Assembly: GCA_965223215.1 (NCBI GenBank) | Contig: CBDCVZ010000010.1 | Span: 1,054,001 to 1,118,000 of the forward strand | Length of the DNA: 64,000 nucleotides | Source of the DNA: JABDMH01 sp965223215 | GTDB taxonomy: Bacteria; Bacteroidota; Bacteroidia; Chitinophagales; Saprospiraceae | Direction: 5' to 3' | Shown: piece by piece, positions 27,702 through 36,297 of the stretch | Position numbering within the stretch: position 1 is the first letter of the stretch | Layout of the letters: the number at the start of each line of letters is the position of its first letter | The notes under the pieces: model-generated | Database searches by the model: none | The model's input: only the letters and a program-made list of their open reading frames with translations | Told to the model about the DNA's origin: nothing | Translations under genes and position numbers: made by a program

Positions 27702-29786
27702 ATGTCATTGCTACAACCTTGGTCATTTCTTATTCTTTGCTGCCTGTATGTCGGTCTGAATGCCCAAACAGATACTCATGCGCAAGTTCCAAGAATTCTT
27801 GAAGACCAAATAGAATCTTTTCTGCAAAACCTTGACGATGAAATTGATTTTGATTTTAATACCATCGGTGAATACCTGTGGGAGTTTTATGAAAATCCAC
27901 TCAATTTAAACGAGACCGACCGTGAAGAATTAGAGCGGCTACAACTTCTCTCCGACATTCAAGTTGCTGATCTTATCGCCTACCGACAAAACTTGGGGCC
28001 ACTTTTAAGCATCTACGAACTACAAGCCATTCCCTCTTTCGACCGCCAAACAATCCATCGCATTCGACCATTTATCACCTTGAAATCAGGAACCACCTCC
28101 CTCTCCCATCCTCGAGCCAAAATACGTGATGGAAACAACACAATTCATCTACGTTGGACAAGGATATTACAAAAGCAGCGGGGTTTTCTACCGCTAGATG
28201 ATGATCCACCAGCATTTGAAGGGGATCAAAATGCCTTTTATCTCCGATATCGACACAGGCTCAGAAATCAGTTAAGCTACGGAATGACCCTGGAAAAAGA
28301 TCCGGGTGAAGCCCTCTTTAGGGGCAGCAACAGTCATGGCTTTGATTTTTACAGCGCGCACTTCTATCTATATGATCTCAATAGCACAGTTAAGTCATTA
28401 GCTATTGGAGATTATGCCGTCAGTCTGGGTCAAGGTTTGTTAATGCATTCTGGATTCGGCCGGGGCAAGAGTGCCTTTGTCACCCAAATAAAAAGAGGAG
28501 GTCGCACCATAAGGCCTTACACGTCGGTCAATGAAGGTTCATTTTTACGTGGTGCTGCCACCACCCTCCAGGTGAACAACTGGCAATTTACAGCATTCGG
28601 TTCAATCCAGAGAGTAGATGGAAACATTCGCATCGACAGCCTGGAAAACGATGAGATCTTCAGCCGCTTCTCTTCCTTGCAATTTTCGGGATCTCACCGC
28701 ACTATTTCCGAAATAGAGGATGAAAATGCCGTCCGGCACCGGGTCTTAGGAGCTCGAGTTTCATATCGAAAAGACGAACGATTGAGCGTAAGTTTAAACG
28801 CACTGAACAATCACTTTAATCAACCCTTCCAACGGCGGTCGGAGCTCTATAATCAATTTTATTTCAACGGCTCCGAGTTGTCAAATATGAGTCTGGACTA
28901 CACATTTCTACTTCAAAATTTTCATTTTTTTGGAGAAACCGCCATCAGTGACAATGGCGCCATGGCAACCACCCATGGTGTTTTAGTTGGCTTGAGCCAA
29001 TACCTAGACTTAGCAATACATTATCGCAATTTTTCAACTCAATATCAAGCCCTGCAGGCCAACGCTTTCCAAGAATCATCGCAGGCTGTCAACGAAAATG
29101 GATTATATATTGGACTTGACCTAAAGTTTAGTCAAGCATTTTGGCTCAGTCTTTACGCAGATCATTGGCGGCATCCATGGCTCCGTTTTAATATTGACGC
29201 ACCCTCTACTGGAAAGGAATATTTAGCCCGTTTCACCTATTACAAGAAAAGGAAAATTGATGCTTACGTTCAATATCGATTTGAACAAAAAGGATTTAAT
29301 GATCGAATCAACTCAAGACCACTTGCAATGATTTTTTATGGAGATAGGCAGAATTTACGAATTCACTTCAACCATCAATTAAATACCAACCTTGAGTTGA
29401 GAAACAGAATTGAATTTTCTTGGGTCAACAGCCCCAGCTCCAGCCCTGCGAGGGGATTTTTAATCTTTCAAGATCTAATTTTTCGGTCGCTTTCCTCTCC
29501 CCTATCTTTCACTACCCGATTGGCCTATTTCGATTCCGACAATTATGCTTCTCGAATTTATGCCTACGAAAATGACATCCTCTACAGTTTTTCAGTTCCA
29601 GCCTTTTTTAATGAAGGTCTAAGGTATTATCTCAATTTGCGCTATCGGTTGAATAAAGTGATAACCTTCGAAGCGAGGTGGGAAGAAACCAGGTTTCTCG
29701 ATATCGATCAGATCAGTAGTGGAAACGTCCAAATTAAGGGCAATCGGCGCAGCCGAATTAAGCTGCAATGTCAAATAAAATTTTAG
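27702..29786 (+). CDS. Helix-hairpin-helix domain protein with predicted outer-membrane barrel
   Basis: This 694-residue protein starts with a signal peptide (FLILCCLYVGLNAQ). Residues ~40-130 contain helix-hairpin-helix units of the ComEA type: PLNLNETDREELERLQLLSDIQVADLIAYRQNLGPLLSIYELQAI. The remaining ~560 residues are beta-rich with many aromatic, amphipathic strands and end in RIKLQCQIKF (terminal Phe), like an outer-membrane barrel. Proteins of this build are common in Bacteroidota genomes and, as far as I know, uncharacterised. HhH motifs usually bind DNA, so a role in DNA handling at the cell surface is possible. The ATG lies 12 bases after the glnA terminator. It converges with a 4-base overlap on the small gene at 29783. 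Confidence 0.75.
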   Translation: MSLLQPWSFLILCCLYVGLNAQTDTHAQVPRILEDQIESFLQNLDDEIDFDFNTIGEYLWEFYENPLNLNETDREELERLQLLSDIQVADLIAYRQNLGPLLSIYELQAIPSFDRQTIHRIRPFITLKSGTTSLSHPRAKIRDGNNTIHLRWTRILQKQRGFLPLDDDPPAFEGDQNAFYLRYRHRLRNQLSYGMTLEKDPGEALFRGSNSHGFDFYSAHFYLYDLNSTVKSLAIGDYAVSLGQGLLMHSGFGRGKSAFVTQIKRGGRTIRPYTSVNEGSFLRGAATTLQVNNWQFTAFGSIQRVDGNIRIDSLENDEIFSRFSSLQFSGSHRTISEIEDENAVRHRVLGARVSYRKDERLSVSLNALNNHFNQPFQRRSELYNQFYFNGSELSNMSLDYTFLLQNFHFFGETAISDNGAMATTHGVLVGLSQYLDLAIHYRNFSTQYQALQANAFQESSQAVNENGLYIGLDLKFSQAFWLSLYADHWRHPWLRFNIDAPSTGKEYLARFTYYKKRKIDAYVQYRFEQKGFNDRINSRPLAMIFYGDRQNLRIHFNHQLNTNLELRNRIEFSWVNSPSSSPARGFLIFQDLIFRSLSSPLSFTTRLAYFDSDNYASRIYAYENDILYSFSVPAFFNEGLRYYLNLRYRLNKVITFEARWEETRFLDIDQISSGNVQIKGNRRSRIKLQCQIKF

Positions 29787-30004
29787 TTGGTATCGAGAAT
29801 TACTTTTTCGTGATATATTTCACGGGATGTCTCACTTTCCATATAAAATAAATCTGTCGGATCGATTTTTTTTTGTTCCAAGCCTGCCCGTTGAGTCGGT
29901 GTAATAAATTGATCTTCTAGCCATGGAGCTACTAATGCTACAAAGACTATCAAGCCCATCACTGAGGACAGGAACAATACAACATCACTTCGCTTAGTTT
30001 GCAC
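29783..30004 (-). CDS. Small single-span membrane protein next to the YeiH-type transporter
   Basis: This 73-residue protein has one N-terminal membrane helix (VVLFLSSVMGLIVFVALVA) and a soluble, charged C-terminal tail. Its start codon lies 2 bases after the stop of the transporter gene, so the two are almost certainly translated together. No family is recognised. The coupling suggests an accessory subunit or stabiliser of the transporter, which is inference. Confidence 0.6.
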   Translation of the reverse strand: MQTKRSDVVLFLSSVMGLIVFVALVAPWLEDQFITPTQRAGLEQKKIDPTDLFYMESETSREIYHEKVILDTN

Positions 30005-30006
30005 TT

Positions 30007-31704
30007 TTAGATATTTGCAGTTATCTCAGGGAAAACCAAATAAAACATAATGTAAGCCATCAGCAGTGTGAGTCCCAAGTTAAAGGCTTGACCACATAAA
30101 TAAAGTACCAAAGGCTTCCCTCCACTAAAATGAGCCTTCAATTCTCTAAAATTTGTCGAAAGACCAATACTAACAAATGCCAAGCAAAATAACCATCCAC
30201 GAATATTCTTGGTAAAACCTCCTAACACTCCCTGATCCAATAACGAATAGGCTAGATCCGAGCTAAGCGTTTGATAAATAATCGAGAATATAATCGAGGC
30301 CCCAATAAAACCAAGAATAAATTTTGGAAACCTACGCCATATCTCGCCCCAACCAATTTCCACCTTTTCTTTAACACCTTCCATTTTTGCAAAGTAAATC
30401 GCAACTCCAAATGCAATAATTCCTATCAAAACATTCTGAATCATTTTAATGGTGGCCGCAACATTAAGTGCATCATCTCCTAAAAATGCACCGGCAGCGA
30501 CCACAGCACCCGTTGCATCGATCGTACCACCAATCCAAGCACCACCCAGAACCTCAGGCAAACCCAAAGCATTTATTACAATCGGCAAAACAATCATCAT
30601 GACTGAAGTGAAAACCATAGAAAGACCAATCGCTAAAGTGAGCTCCTCTTTGGTGGCCTTTGATGCTGCAGCCGTCGCGACTGCCGCGCTCACTCCACAT
30701 ACTGACATGTCTGCCGAGATTGTGATATTGAGTGTTTGCGAAGAAATCTTCAACACTTTTTGTCCAAACCAATAGGTACTTAGCAACACGATCGGAGTCA
30801 CCACCCAAGCCACAAAAATGCCAGGCAATCCAATCGCTAGTATTTTTCCAAATAAAATTTCGGCACCGAGCAGAACCAATCCGGTCTTGATATAGAGTTC
30901 AGTGGTGAGTGCCTTCTTCACCCAAGTTGGGGTACCCATGGTATTGCTGATGATCAAACCGAGTAATATGGCCCAGGCGGCATAACCTATGCCTAGGTTT
31001 TTTACACTAGCTTGACCAGCAAGGAGATAGGCGATACAGGCAATAACAAATACATAGAAGAAACCCGGTGCATAGGTTTTGAACTTGACACCTCGTAGAG
31101 CCTGGGCCCCTCCAAACAGCAATAAAAATAGCGCGAGTAAGGCCAGGAGGAATGGCCACTTAGCAGAGGCCTTTGCATCATATTTATTCTTGGTCACCCC
31201 AAGCCTTTCGAGTGCTGACTGCCAGATAGATATGGCCTCCTGGGCCGCTTGGTTCTTCTCCTCATCAATAAATTCTGTTGATCTGGCCTCTTGATATGCT
31301 TGCTCTGCTGCATCTCTCGAGGTGGCTTCCGCCAATTTTGCTGAGGCATGCTCATCCGCTACCGATTCACGTATGCGCTCCGCCTTCTCTGCAGAAATAT
31401 ACACGGCATTCACTGGGTTATTTTTCCAACTTCCCGGCTTTCCACTCCACTTTTTCATCCATGACCCAAACGCTGTTTTCGAGGCCTGCAAGCCCTTCAG
31501 TTTAGCCTTAGCTTCATACCACTCAACTGATCTAACCGGATCGTCTAAGCCTTCATTAATAACTGCTCGCGTCCTTTCAATATCGCTACTAAGGTTTGAG
31601 TAACAGATGATTAGAAATGCGCCCAGCGTTAGGAATAAAACCAAGGCACCGATGCAAAGCACGGCAAAATCCTCACTTGATTTAAATGATTGCTGCTCAT
31701 TCAT
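30007..31704 (-). CDS. YeiH/UPF0324-family transporter (putative sulfate exporter family) with long N-terminal extension
   Basis: This protein has about 565 residues from ATG 31704 (MNEQQSF); a longer frame from 31752 would overlap the preceding gene. One membrane helix (residues ~15-40) is followed by ~130 charged, mostly helical residues rich in Ala/Glu/Lys (KAERIRESVADEHASAKLAE). The UPF0324 core of about 10 helices comes next, with ILLGLIISN, LYIKTGLVLLGAEILFG, ADMSVCGVSAAVATAAA, GGAWIGGTIDATGAVVAAGA and FCLAFVSIGLSTNF. The family is annotated as putative sulfate/sulfur-compound exporters on weak evidence. Typical members have ~350 residues, so the extension is extra. It sits downstream of YeeE/YedE and rhodanese genes, which supports a sulfur role. 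Confidence 0.85.
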   Translation of the reverse strand: MNEQQSFKSSEDFAVLCIGALVLFLTLGAFLIICYSNLSSDIERTRAVINEGLDDPVRSVEWYEAKAKLKGLQASKTAFGSWMKKWSGKPGSWKNNPVNAVYISAEKAERIRESVADEHASAKLAEATSRDAAEQAYQEARSTEFIDEEKNQAAQEAISIWQSALERLGVTKNKYDAKASAKWPFLLALLALFLLLFGGAQALRGVKFKTYAPGFFYVFVIACIAYLLAGQASVKNLGIGYAAWAILLGLIISNTMGTPTWVKKALTTELYIKTGLVLLGAEILFGKILAIGLPGIFVAWVVTPIVLLSTYWFGQKVLKISSQTLNITISADMSVCGVSAAVATAAASKATKEELTLAIGLSMVFTSVMMIVLPIVINALGLPEVLGGAWIGGTIDATGAVVAAGAFLGDDALNVAATIKMIQNVLIGIIAFGVAIYFAKMEGVKEKVEIGWGEIWRRFPKFILGFIGASIIFSIIYQTLSSDLAYSLLDQGVLGGFTKNIRGWLFCLAFVSIGLSTNFRELKAHFSGGKPLVLYLCGQAFNLGLTLLMAYIMFYLVFPEITANI

Positions 31705-31715
31705 TTTACATTTAA

Positions 31716-32129
31716 TTAATGGGGTAAGTGTCGTCGCAACGCACCATAGCAAAACGCTCCGACTGCGGCACTAAAAAGCACTGCCAAATAAACAGAATAA
31801 CCGTTGCCAACCAAAACGTATATCGGACCAGGACAAGCCCCAGTCAAAGCCCAACCCAAACCAAAAATGGTGCCTCCCAGGGCAGCCGCCTTATAGTTTT
31901 CAGGTTTATCTGGAATGATGATTTCTGTGCCGTCAGAATTCTTTAATTGCTGGCGCTTTACAAAATATATAATCAAGGCAGATAGCATCACCGCAGACCC
32001 GATGATCCCGTACATATGAAATGAATCGAAAAGGAACATTTCCTGGATGCGGTACCAGGAGATCACCTCACTTTTTGTAAGAACAATACCAAACAAAACA
32101 CCGATCAACAATAATCTAATTTTCTTCAT
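31716..32129 (-). CDS. YeeE/YedE transporter half, C-terminal-type (GWALTGACPGP)
   Basis: This 137-residue protein has about four membrane helices and the conserved GLGWALTGACPGPIY motif (residues ~93-107), the second half of a YeeE/YedE (TsuA) thiosulfate transporter. In full-length TsuA, conserved cysteines relay thiosulfate across the membrane; the cysteine in GACPG is one of that type. The gene follows the other half with a 12-base gap, as in PmpA/PmpB-type split pairs. It ends 11 bases before the YeiH-type gene start. Confidence 0.85.
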   Translation of the reverse strand: MKKIRLLLIGVLFGIVLTKSEVISWYRIQEMFLFDSFHMYGIIGSAVMLSALIIYFVKRQQLKNSDGTEIIIPDKPENYKAAALGGTIFGLGWALTGACPGPIYVLVGNGYSVYLAVLFSAAVGAFCYGALRRHLPH

Positions 32130-32141
32130 AAGAGGAACGAA

Positions 32142-32705
32142 TTAGGAAAATAGCATTGGAAGTAAAAAATAAGTTGACATAAGACCACCCAGGAAAAAAC
32201 CCAGGGTAGCCACCAGCGATGGTAGCTGCAGATTTGCCAAACCACTAATGGCATGTCCAGAAGTACACCCTCCAGCATATCGTGTGCCGAACCCGACAAA
32301 AAATCCACCAACAATTAGCATCAAAAAACCCTGCAGAGAAAAGAGATGGTCCCAACTAAAGATCTTAGTAGGTATCAGTTGATTTTCCAAACCAATACCC
32401 ATGCCGTTTAGCGTATTGATCGTCTCATCACTAAGTTGCATGCCGTGTTCATTAGGCAGCAAATAATGGCAAATAACTCCACCTAAAATAGACCCCAGAA
32501 CAAAAATCAGCAGCCATGCTCCGTCCTTCCATTCAGACTTAAAGTAATCAACCATGCTTCCTGCACCGGCCATGGTACAGATGGTCTCGAGTGAAGAGGA
32601 AAGCCCGAAAGCTCGACCTTGAAGAAGAAGCAACATCAGAACAAGTGCAATGGCAGGGCCCGCGACAAACCAAGGCCAAGTACCACTCAAAAATTCCCAA
32701 ATCAT
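32142..32705 (-). CDS. YeeE/YedE transporter half, N-terminal-type (GGCTSGH)
   Basis: This 187-residue protein has about five membrane segments. It carries the signature FGTRYAGGCTSGHAISG (residues ~140-157), the conserved cysteine loop of YeeE/YedE transporters, and ends with LPSLVATLGFFLGGLMSTYFL. Together with the next gene it reconstitutes one full transporter, presumably for thiosulfate or another reduced sulfur species. In the same direction upstream are GNAT, rhodanese and ArsR genes. Confidence 0.85.
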   Translation of the reverse strand: MIWEFLSGTWPWFVAGPAIALVLMLLLLQGRAFGLSSSLETICTMAGAGSMVDYFKSEWKDGAWLLIFVLGSILGGVICHYLLPNEHGMQLSDETINTLNGMGIGLENQLIPTKIFSWDHLFSLQGFLMLIVGGFFVGFGTRYAGGCTSGHAISGLANLQLPSLVATLGFFLGGLMSTYFLLPMLFS

Positions 32706-32792
32706 CGATTAAAGTTTTGATTTTGTGTTTTTAAATATCAAGGCCAAATTACAAGCAAGAATCCACCCGCAAATAATTGACCAAGGATCCAA

Positions 32793-33320
32793 CTAATTAA
32801 TTAAATACTGCATGATGGCAATATCAATAAATTTATTATTCACCAGACCAACATCTTTTTGAATTCCTACCAATTCATACCCAAGTTTTTTATTGTATTG
32901 AATACTCCGTGTATTGCTCGCGAAGATCTTAGCCACCACATGTCGATATCCCTTGGCCTTACACTCGCCCAGTATAAAGCTCTTAAATGCTGTACCATAT
33001 CCTTTGCCTACCTCGGATGGATGCAAGAACACAGAGGTCTCACAGGTGAATCGATAGCCTTCTTTGGGATGATACTTGATGATAACACCATATCCGATGA
33101 TGGTCCCTTCTTTTTCGACAATGTAGATACCCTCCCGATCGGATAGACCATGGTACATTTGCTGCATTTTGCTCCTGGAGAAGGGCTTCTGCCACAGGGT
33201 ACAATCCCCTCGATTGATGTGTACATTCAAGATGTCAACTACCGCGTCCCAATCCGACTCGGTGATTTCTCGAAAGGATACCCGCCAGCTTGGTTCGCTA
33301 GATTTCGCTTGCATCACCAA
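32793..33320 (-). CDS. GNAT-family N-acetyltransferase (phosphinothricin-acetyltransferase-like)
   Basis: This 175-residue GNAT enzyme begins VSFREITESDWDAVVDILN. The acetyl-CoA loop is V-F-L-HPSEVGKGYGTAF (motif A variant, residues ~97-111), followed by AKIFASNTRSIQYNKKLGYELVG (motif B). The layout resembles phosphinothricin/amino-acid acetyltransferases of the Pat type; the substrate is not determinable. The start (33320, or 33314 at a second ATG) overlaps the end of the rhodanese gene by about 20 bases, so it belongs to the same transcript although it is not an obvious sulfur gene. Confidence 0.8.
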   Translation of the reverse strand: MVMQAKSSEPSWRVSFREITESDWDAVVDILNVHINRGDCTLWQKPFSRSKMQQMYHGLSDREGIYIVEKEGTIIGYGVIIKYHPKEGYRFTCETSVFLHPSEVGKGYGTAFKSFILGECKAKGYRHVVAKIFASNTRSIQYNKKLGYELVGIQKDVGLVNNKFIDIAIMQYLIN

Positions 33321-33663
33321 AAATCTGTTGCCAGGCCACCAGTCCTCCTTCCAAATTGATTAGGTGTGAAAAGCCCCAATTGCGCATCAGGATGCCAGTA
33401 CGAACGCTTCGTCTTCCGGTTCGGCAGTAAATAAAATATGCGGTGTCCCGGTCTAAAGATTCAAGTCGGTCCAAAAAGTCCTCAGCGAAATAGTCGAGGT
33501 GAAAAGCATGACTGAGTGAGAACTCTTGCACCTCCTCGGCGGTCCGTACATCCAGTAAAAGAGCCTTCTGGGTAGACCGAAGACGGTCTTTAAACGCCAC
33601 TGGGTCCAAATTTTCAAGTTGCGACTTTAAGAGTTGCCACCGCGGTATCTCACAAGCTTCCAT
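33298..33663 (-). CDS. Single-domain rhodanese (sulfurtransferase)
   Basis: This 121-residue protein is a complete rhodanese domain. It has ALLLDVRTAEEV (residues ~34-45), the active-site loop YCRTGRRS with catalytic Cys80, and LINLEGGLVAWQ near the end. No signal peptide is present, so it acts in the cytoplasm as a carrier of sulfane sulfur. It is the first gene after a TAnnTTTG promoter and precedes the YeeE/YedE pair. The context suggests that it handles sulfur brought in as thiosulfate. Confidence 0.92.
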   Translation of the reverse strand: MEACEIPRWQLLKSQLENLDPVAFKDRLRSTQKALLLDVRTAEEVQEFSLSHAFHLDYFAEDFLDRLESLDRDTAYFIYCRTGRRSVRTGILMRNWGFSHLINLEGGLVAWQQIFGDASEI

Positions 33664-33741
33664 GATCTGTACCTATTATCTGCCTTCCCGACACTTGATG
33701 TAATCTGGTTTGATCTGCAATTTCTCCTATCCTCACTTGGA

Positions 33742-33749
33742 CAAAAGTA
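33742..33749 (-). promoter_or_regulatory. -7 promoter element for the sulfur operon
   Basis: On the minus strand the sequence reads TACTTTTG, an exact TAnnTTTG match, 79 bases before the rhodanese ATG and downstream of the ArsR gene. The rhodanese-GNAT-YeeE-YeiH genes can thus be transcribed separately from arsR. I cannot point to a convincing ArsR operator palindrome. Confidence 0.45.
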
Positions 33750-33860
33750 GGAAACATCCTTGTTCATCCATAATATCAGATAAAGTTGGTGATGATAAGA
33801 AACTTAGGTTTGGCTAGAGTTGGTCGACGGCAGCATGGTAATCTGACGCTTTCTACTCAG

Positions 33861-34181
33861 TTACATATTACATTGGCAGTTCTCCAGACACTCGATGATC
33901 AGAGAAATGTCTCGTTCCTTCAGAGAATAAAGCATACTGCGTCCATCTCTCTTGACGCTAAGAAGCCCCTTGAGTTTCATATTTTGCAAGTGATGTGAAG
34001 TGAGAGATTGTTCCGAGCCAAGCATGGTACAGATTTCTGATACTGACAATCGTGGATGTTGTTCCAACAAATGGACGATTCCCAACCTCAACGGATGAGC
34101 CACCGTCTTGAGGATAAAGGCTATTCGCTCCAGCTTCTCCGCTTCCTTCTCATTGAGCAGCGATTTTGCTTTTTCTGCCAT
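33861..34181 (-). CDS. ArsR-family winged-helix regulator
   Basis: This 106-residue regulator has HPLRLGIVHLLEQHPRLSVSEIC, then the recognition helix SEQSLTSHHLQNMKLKGLL and the wing VKRDGRSMLYSL. Cysteines are at 51 (end of SEIC), 98, 102 and 104 (ECLENCQCNM). The first sits where classical ArsR proteins have their ELCVC motif and the others lie in the C-terminal helix, so a thiol- or metal-based sensor is plausible. Given the rhodanese and YeeE genes downstream, sensing of sulfane sulfur as in SqrR/BigR is my inference. The exact cysteine spacing of those proteins is not clearly matched. It is divergent from the amidohydrolase gene across only ~41 bases. Confidence 0.88.
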   Translation of the reverse strand: MAEKAKSLLNEKEAEKLERIAFILKTVAHPLRLGIVHLLEQHPRLSVSEICTMLGSEQSLTSHHLQNMKLKGLLSVKRDGRSMLYSLKERDISLIIECLENCQCNM

Positions 34182-34222
34182 AACTTAAAGATAGAAATAA
34201 GATAACCATAAAACAGACTGAT

Positions 34223-35803
34223 TTGTTGAGATCAAGCAAACAATTCATCATCCTTATTTTGGTGGTAAAGTTCCACTCCTTCCTTCCTGGACAAGTGATG
34301 GAACCAGCCGCATTTGCAAATTTTATCGAAACCAGACCAAACAACACATTTACCTACGGCCTGATGAATGGGCGCCTGATCGATGGTAGTGGAGGAGACT
34401 CTTTTCAAGCTGATCTCTTAATAGATAGCGATACCATAGCCTTCATAGGCACGGTGGATACAGCACTGGTGGTGATCGATCACACCTTAGAGTTGGGAGG
34501 AAAAGTGGTCACTCCAGGCTTCATCGATCCGCATGCCCATGGGGATCCTTTATCTGATGACTTTAGCAATTTCATCTCCATGGGGGTGACCACGGTAGTA
34601 TTGGGTCAAGACGGACGTAGTCCAGTAAATAGCGCACCGAATCGCACCCCGCAAGAATTCCTTAAGGCTCAGGCAGAACAAAGCTTCCAAACGAACATTT
34701 GCTACTTTGCCGGTCATGGGTCATTACGGTCACGCTACGGTAGTACCAAGTCATTAGAAAAGCCTCAGATCAATCAAATGACCGATGAACTTGATCAATC
34801 ACTAAGGGCTGGATGTTTTGGTTTGAGTAGTGGCCTCGAATATCACCCAGGACTCCTGGCTGACTCCACAGAGATGAATGCCCTGGCGAGAGTAGTGGGA
34901 AAACATGGTGCTATTCTTATGAGTCATTTACGAAGCGAAGACGATGATAAACTTGATTCGTCTATTAAAGAATTATTAAGTCAAGGTCAGCACTGTCGAG
35001 TTCATATTTCACATATTAAATCAGTCTATGGCAAGGGACCGAGCAGAGGCAGAGAAATCCTTGAGTTATTGGATGATGCGAAGGCGGAGGGTATTGAAAT
35101 TTCAGCAGATGTGTATCCCTACCCCGCCAGCTACACGGGGATCGGTATCGTTTTTCCAACTTGGGCTAAAACCCACACTTCCTTCAATGAAGCACTGAAG
35201 AATCGAAAGAAGGAGCTTCGACAGCATCTGGCAGACGTGATTCAGCGTCGCAACGGCCCAGGAGCAACACTCTTCGCCAATGGTCCATTTGTTGGAAAAA
35301 CACTTCAGCAGGTAGCTGAGTTGGCACAAGAAGATCATGTAGACATACTACTAAAGCTCGGTCCTATCGGGACTTCAGCTGCCTACTTTGTCATGGATGA
35401 ATCGCTCCAAGAACAGTTTATTTCACACCCAGACATCATGATCTGCTCTGACGGTGGGCCAAAAATGCGCCATCCCCGCGGATATGGAACCCATGCCAAG
35501 ATCCTATCCAAATATGTCAAGGAAGAGAGGCTATTAAGCATTGAAATCGCCATTGCCAAGATGACGGGTCTCGTTGCCTACACGATTGGATTAAGAGATA
35601 GAGGTCAACTCAGAGTTGGTCTTAAAGCTGATCTGCTGAGTTTCGATCTTGACCAAGTGCAAGACCATGCAACCTATGAATCTCCATTTGAGATGGCCAC
35701 CGGATTTGACTACATTTTTATCAATGGCAAGCTGTTGAAAAATGAACAGACAGTTTCCAAATCTAGATTTGGCAGGCTGCTGAGGAAAGTCTCTACTGAA
35801 TAA
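34223..35803 (+). CDS. N-acyl-D-amino-acid deacylase-type amidohydrolase, exported
   Basis: This protein has about 526 residues. The frame opens with TTG codons at 34223/34226; the first ATG (34298) would cut off the probable signal sequence (FIILILVVKFHSFLPGQ), so a TTG start is preferred. The amidohydrolase-superfamily barrel shows GLMNGRLIDGSGGD, GKVVTPGFIDPHAHGDPL (first metal-site histidines), ILMSHLRSEDDD, CRVHISHIKS (metal histidine) and SDGGPKMRHPRGYGTHAKIL, typical of the D-aminoacylase subgroup. The end RDRGQLRVGLKADLLSFDLD is the usual closing strand. It should deacylate N-acyl-D-amino acids or related amides in the periplasm; the real substrate is unknown. Its promoter must share the short gap with arsR. 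Confidence 0.82.
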   Translation: MLRSSKQFIILILVVKFHSFLPGQVMEPAAFANFIETRPNNTFTYGLMNGRLIDGSGGDSFQADLLIDSDTIAFIGTVDTALVVIDHTLELGGKVVTPGFIDPHAHGDPLSDDFSNFISMGVTTVVLGQDGRSPVNSAPNRTPQEFLKAQAEQSFQTNICYFAGHGSLRSRYGSTKSLEKPQINQMTDELDQSLRAGCFGLSSGLEYHPGLLADSTEMNALARVVGKHGAILMSHLRSEDDDKLDSSIKELLSQGQHCRVHISHIKSVYGKGPSRGREILELLDDAKAEGIEISADVYPYPASYTGIGIVFPTWAKTHTSFNEALKNRKKELRQHLADVIQRRNGPGATLFANGPFVGKTLQQVAELAQEDHVDILLKLGPIGTSAAYFVMDESLQEQFISHPDIMICSDGGPKMRHPRGYGTHAKILSKYVKEERLLSIEIAIAKMTGLVAYTIGLRDRGQLRVGLKADLLSFDLDQVQDHATYESPFEMATGFDYIFINGKLLKNEQTVSKSRFGRLLRKVSTE

Positions 35804-36297
35804 TTAGGATTTTCGCCTGATAAAAAATTGATCTGGAATGCTTAATCATTGACATCTAAAAATTAATCCCCTGCATGTAAAAGCGTCATCTAAATCCCTC
35901 AACACGAATTTATAATGCATACTCAGGTTTCGCCATACAAGACTTAAAAGACTGACAACTAACCTATTATGGCAATAAATATGTTTCCAATTGCTTGGAA
36001 AACTGAATACTTCTTATCAAATTAGCCGCACGATCAACTATTTTTTAATTCAAAACCGTTATTCCGATGAGACACTCAGATCCCTCTCCCCCCCTCCTTT
36101 TATAGTTTACTAAGATTTATCAAAAAAGCTGACAGATAGGACCCTGTTAGCCACCTCAATGCAATGCATTAAGATTGCTTTATCTCAACTGTAGATAAAT
36201 TATCACAGCATTGTAATTACGTGATAGTCTTAGTGCTACATGAACTGCTAGAATTAAACCCGTACCATAGTTTGTTCATCCACAAAACCCATCAAGA
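35804..36297. other. Intergenic region before the giant surface-protein genes
   Basis: There are 494 bases with no credible gene. The region is T/A-rich. The last ~20 bases (AAACCCATCAAG before the ATG) form a start context shared with the two following giant genes. No exact TAnnTTTG element is seen; a near match lies at about 36267. Confidence 0.4.

Noticed and set aside
31705..31752. Longer start for the YeiH-type transporter
   Set aside because: It would overlap the preceding YeeE/YedE gene and add a poorly conserved MLWCVATT start. The ATG at 31704 leaves an 11-base gap.
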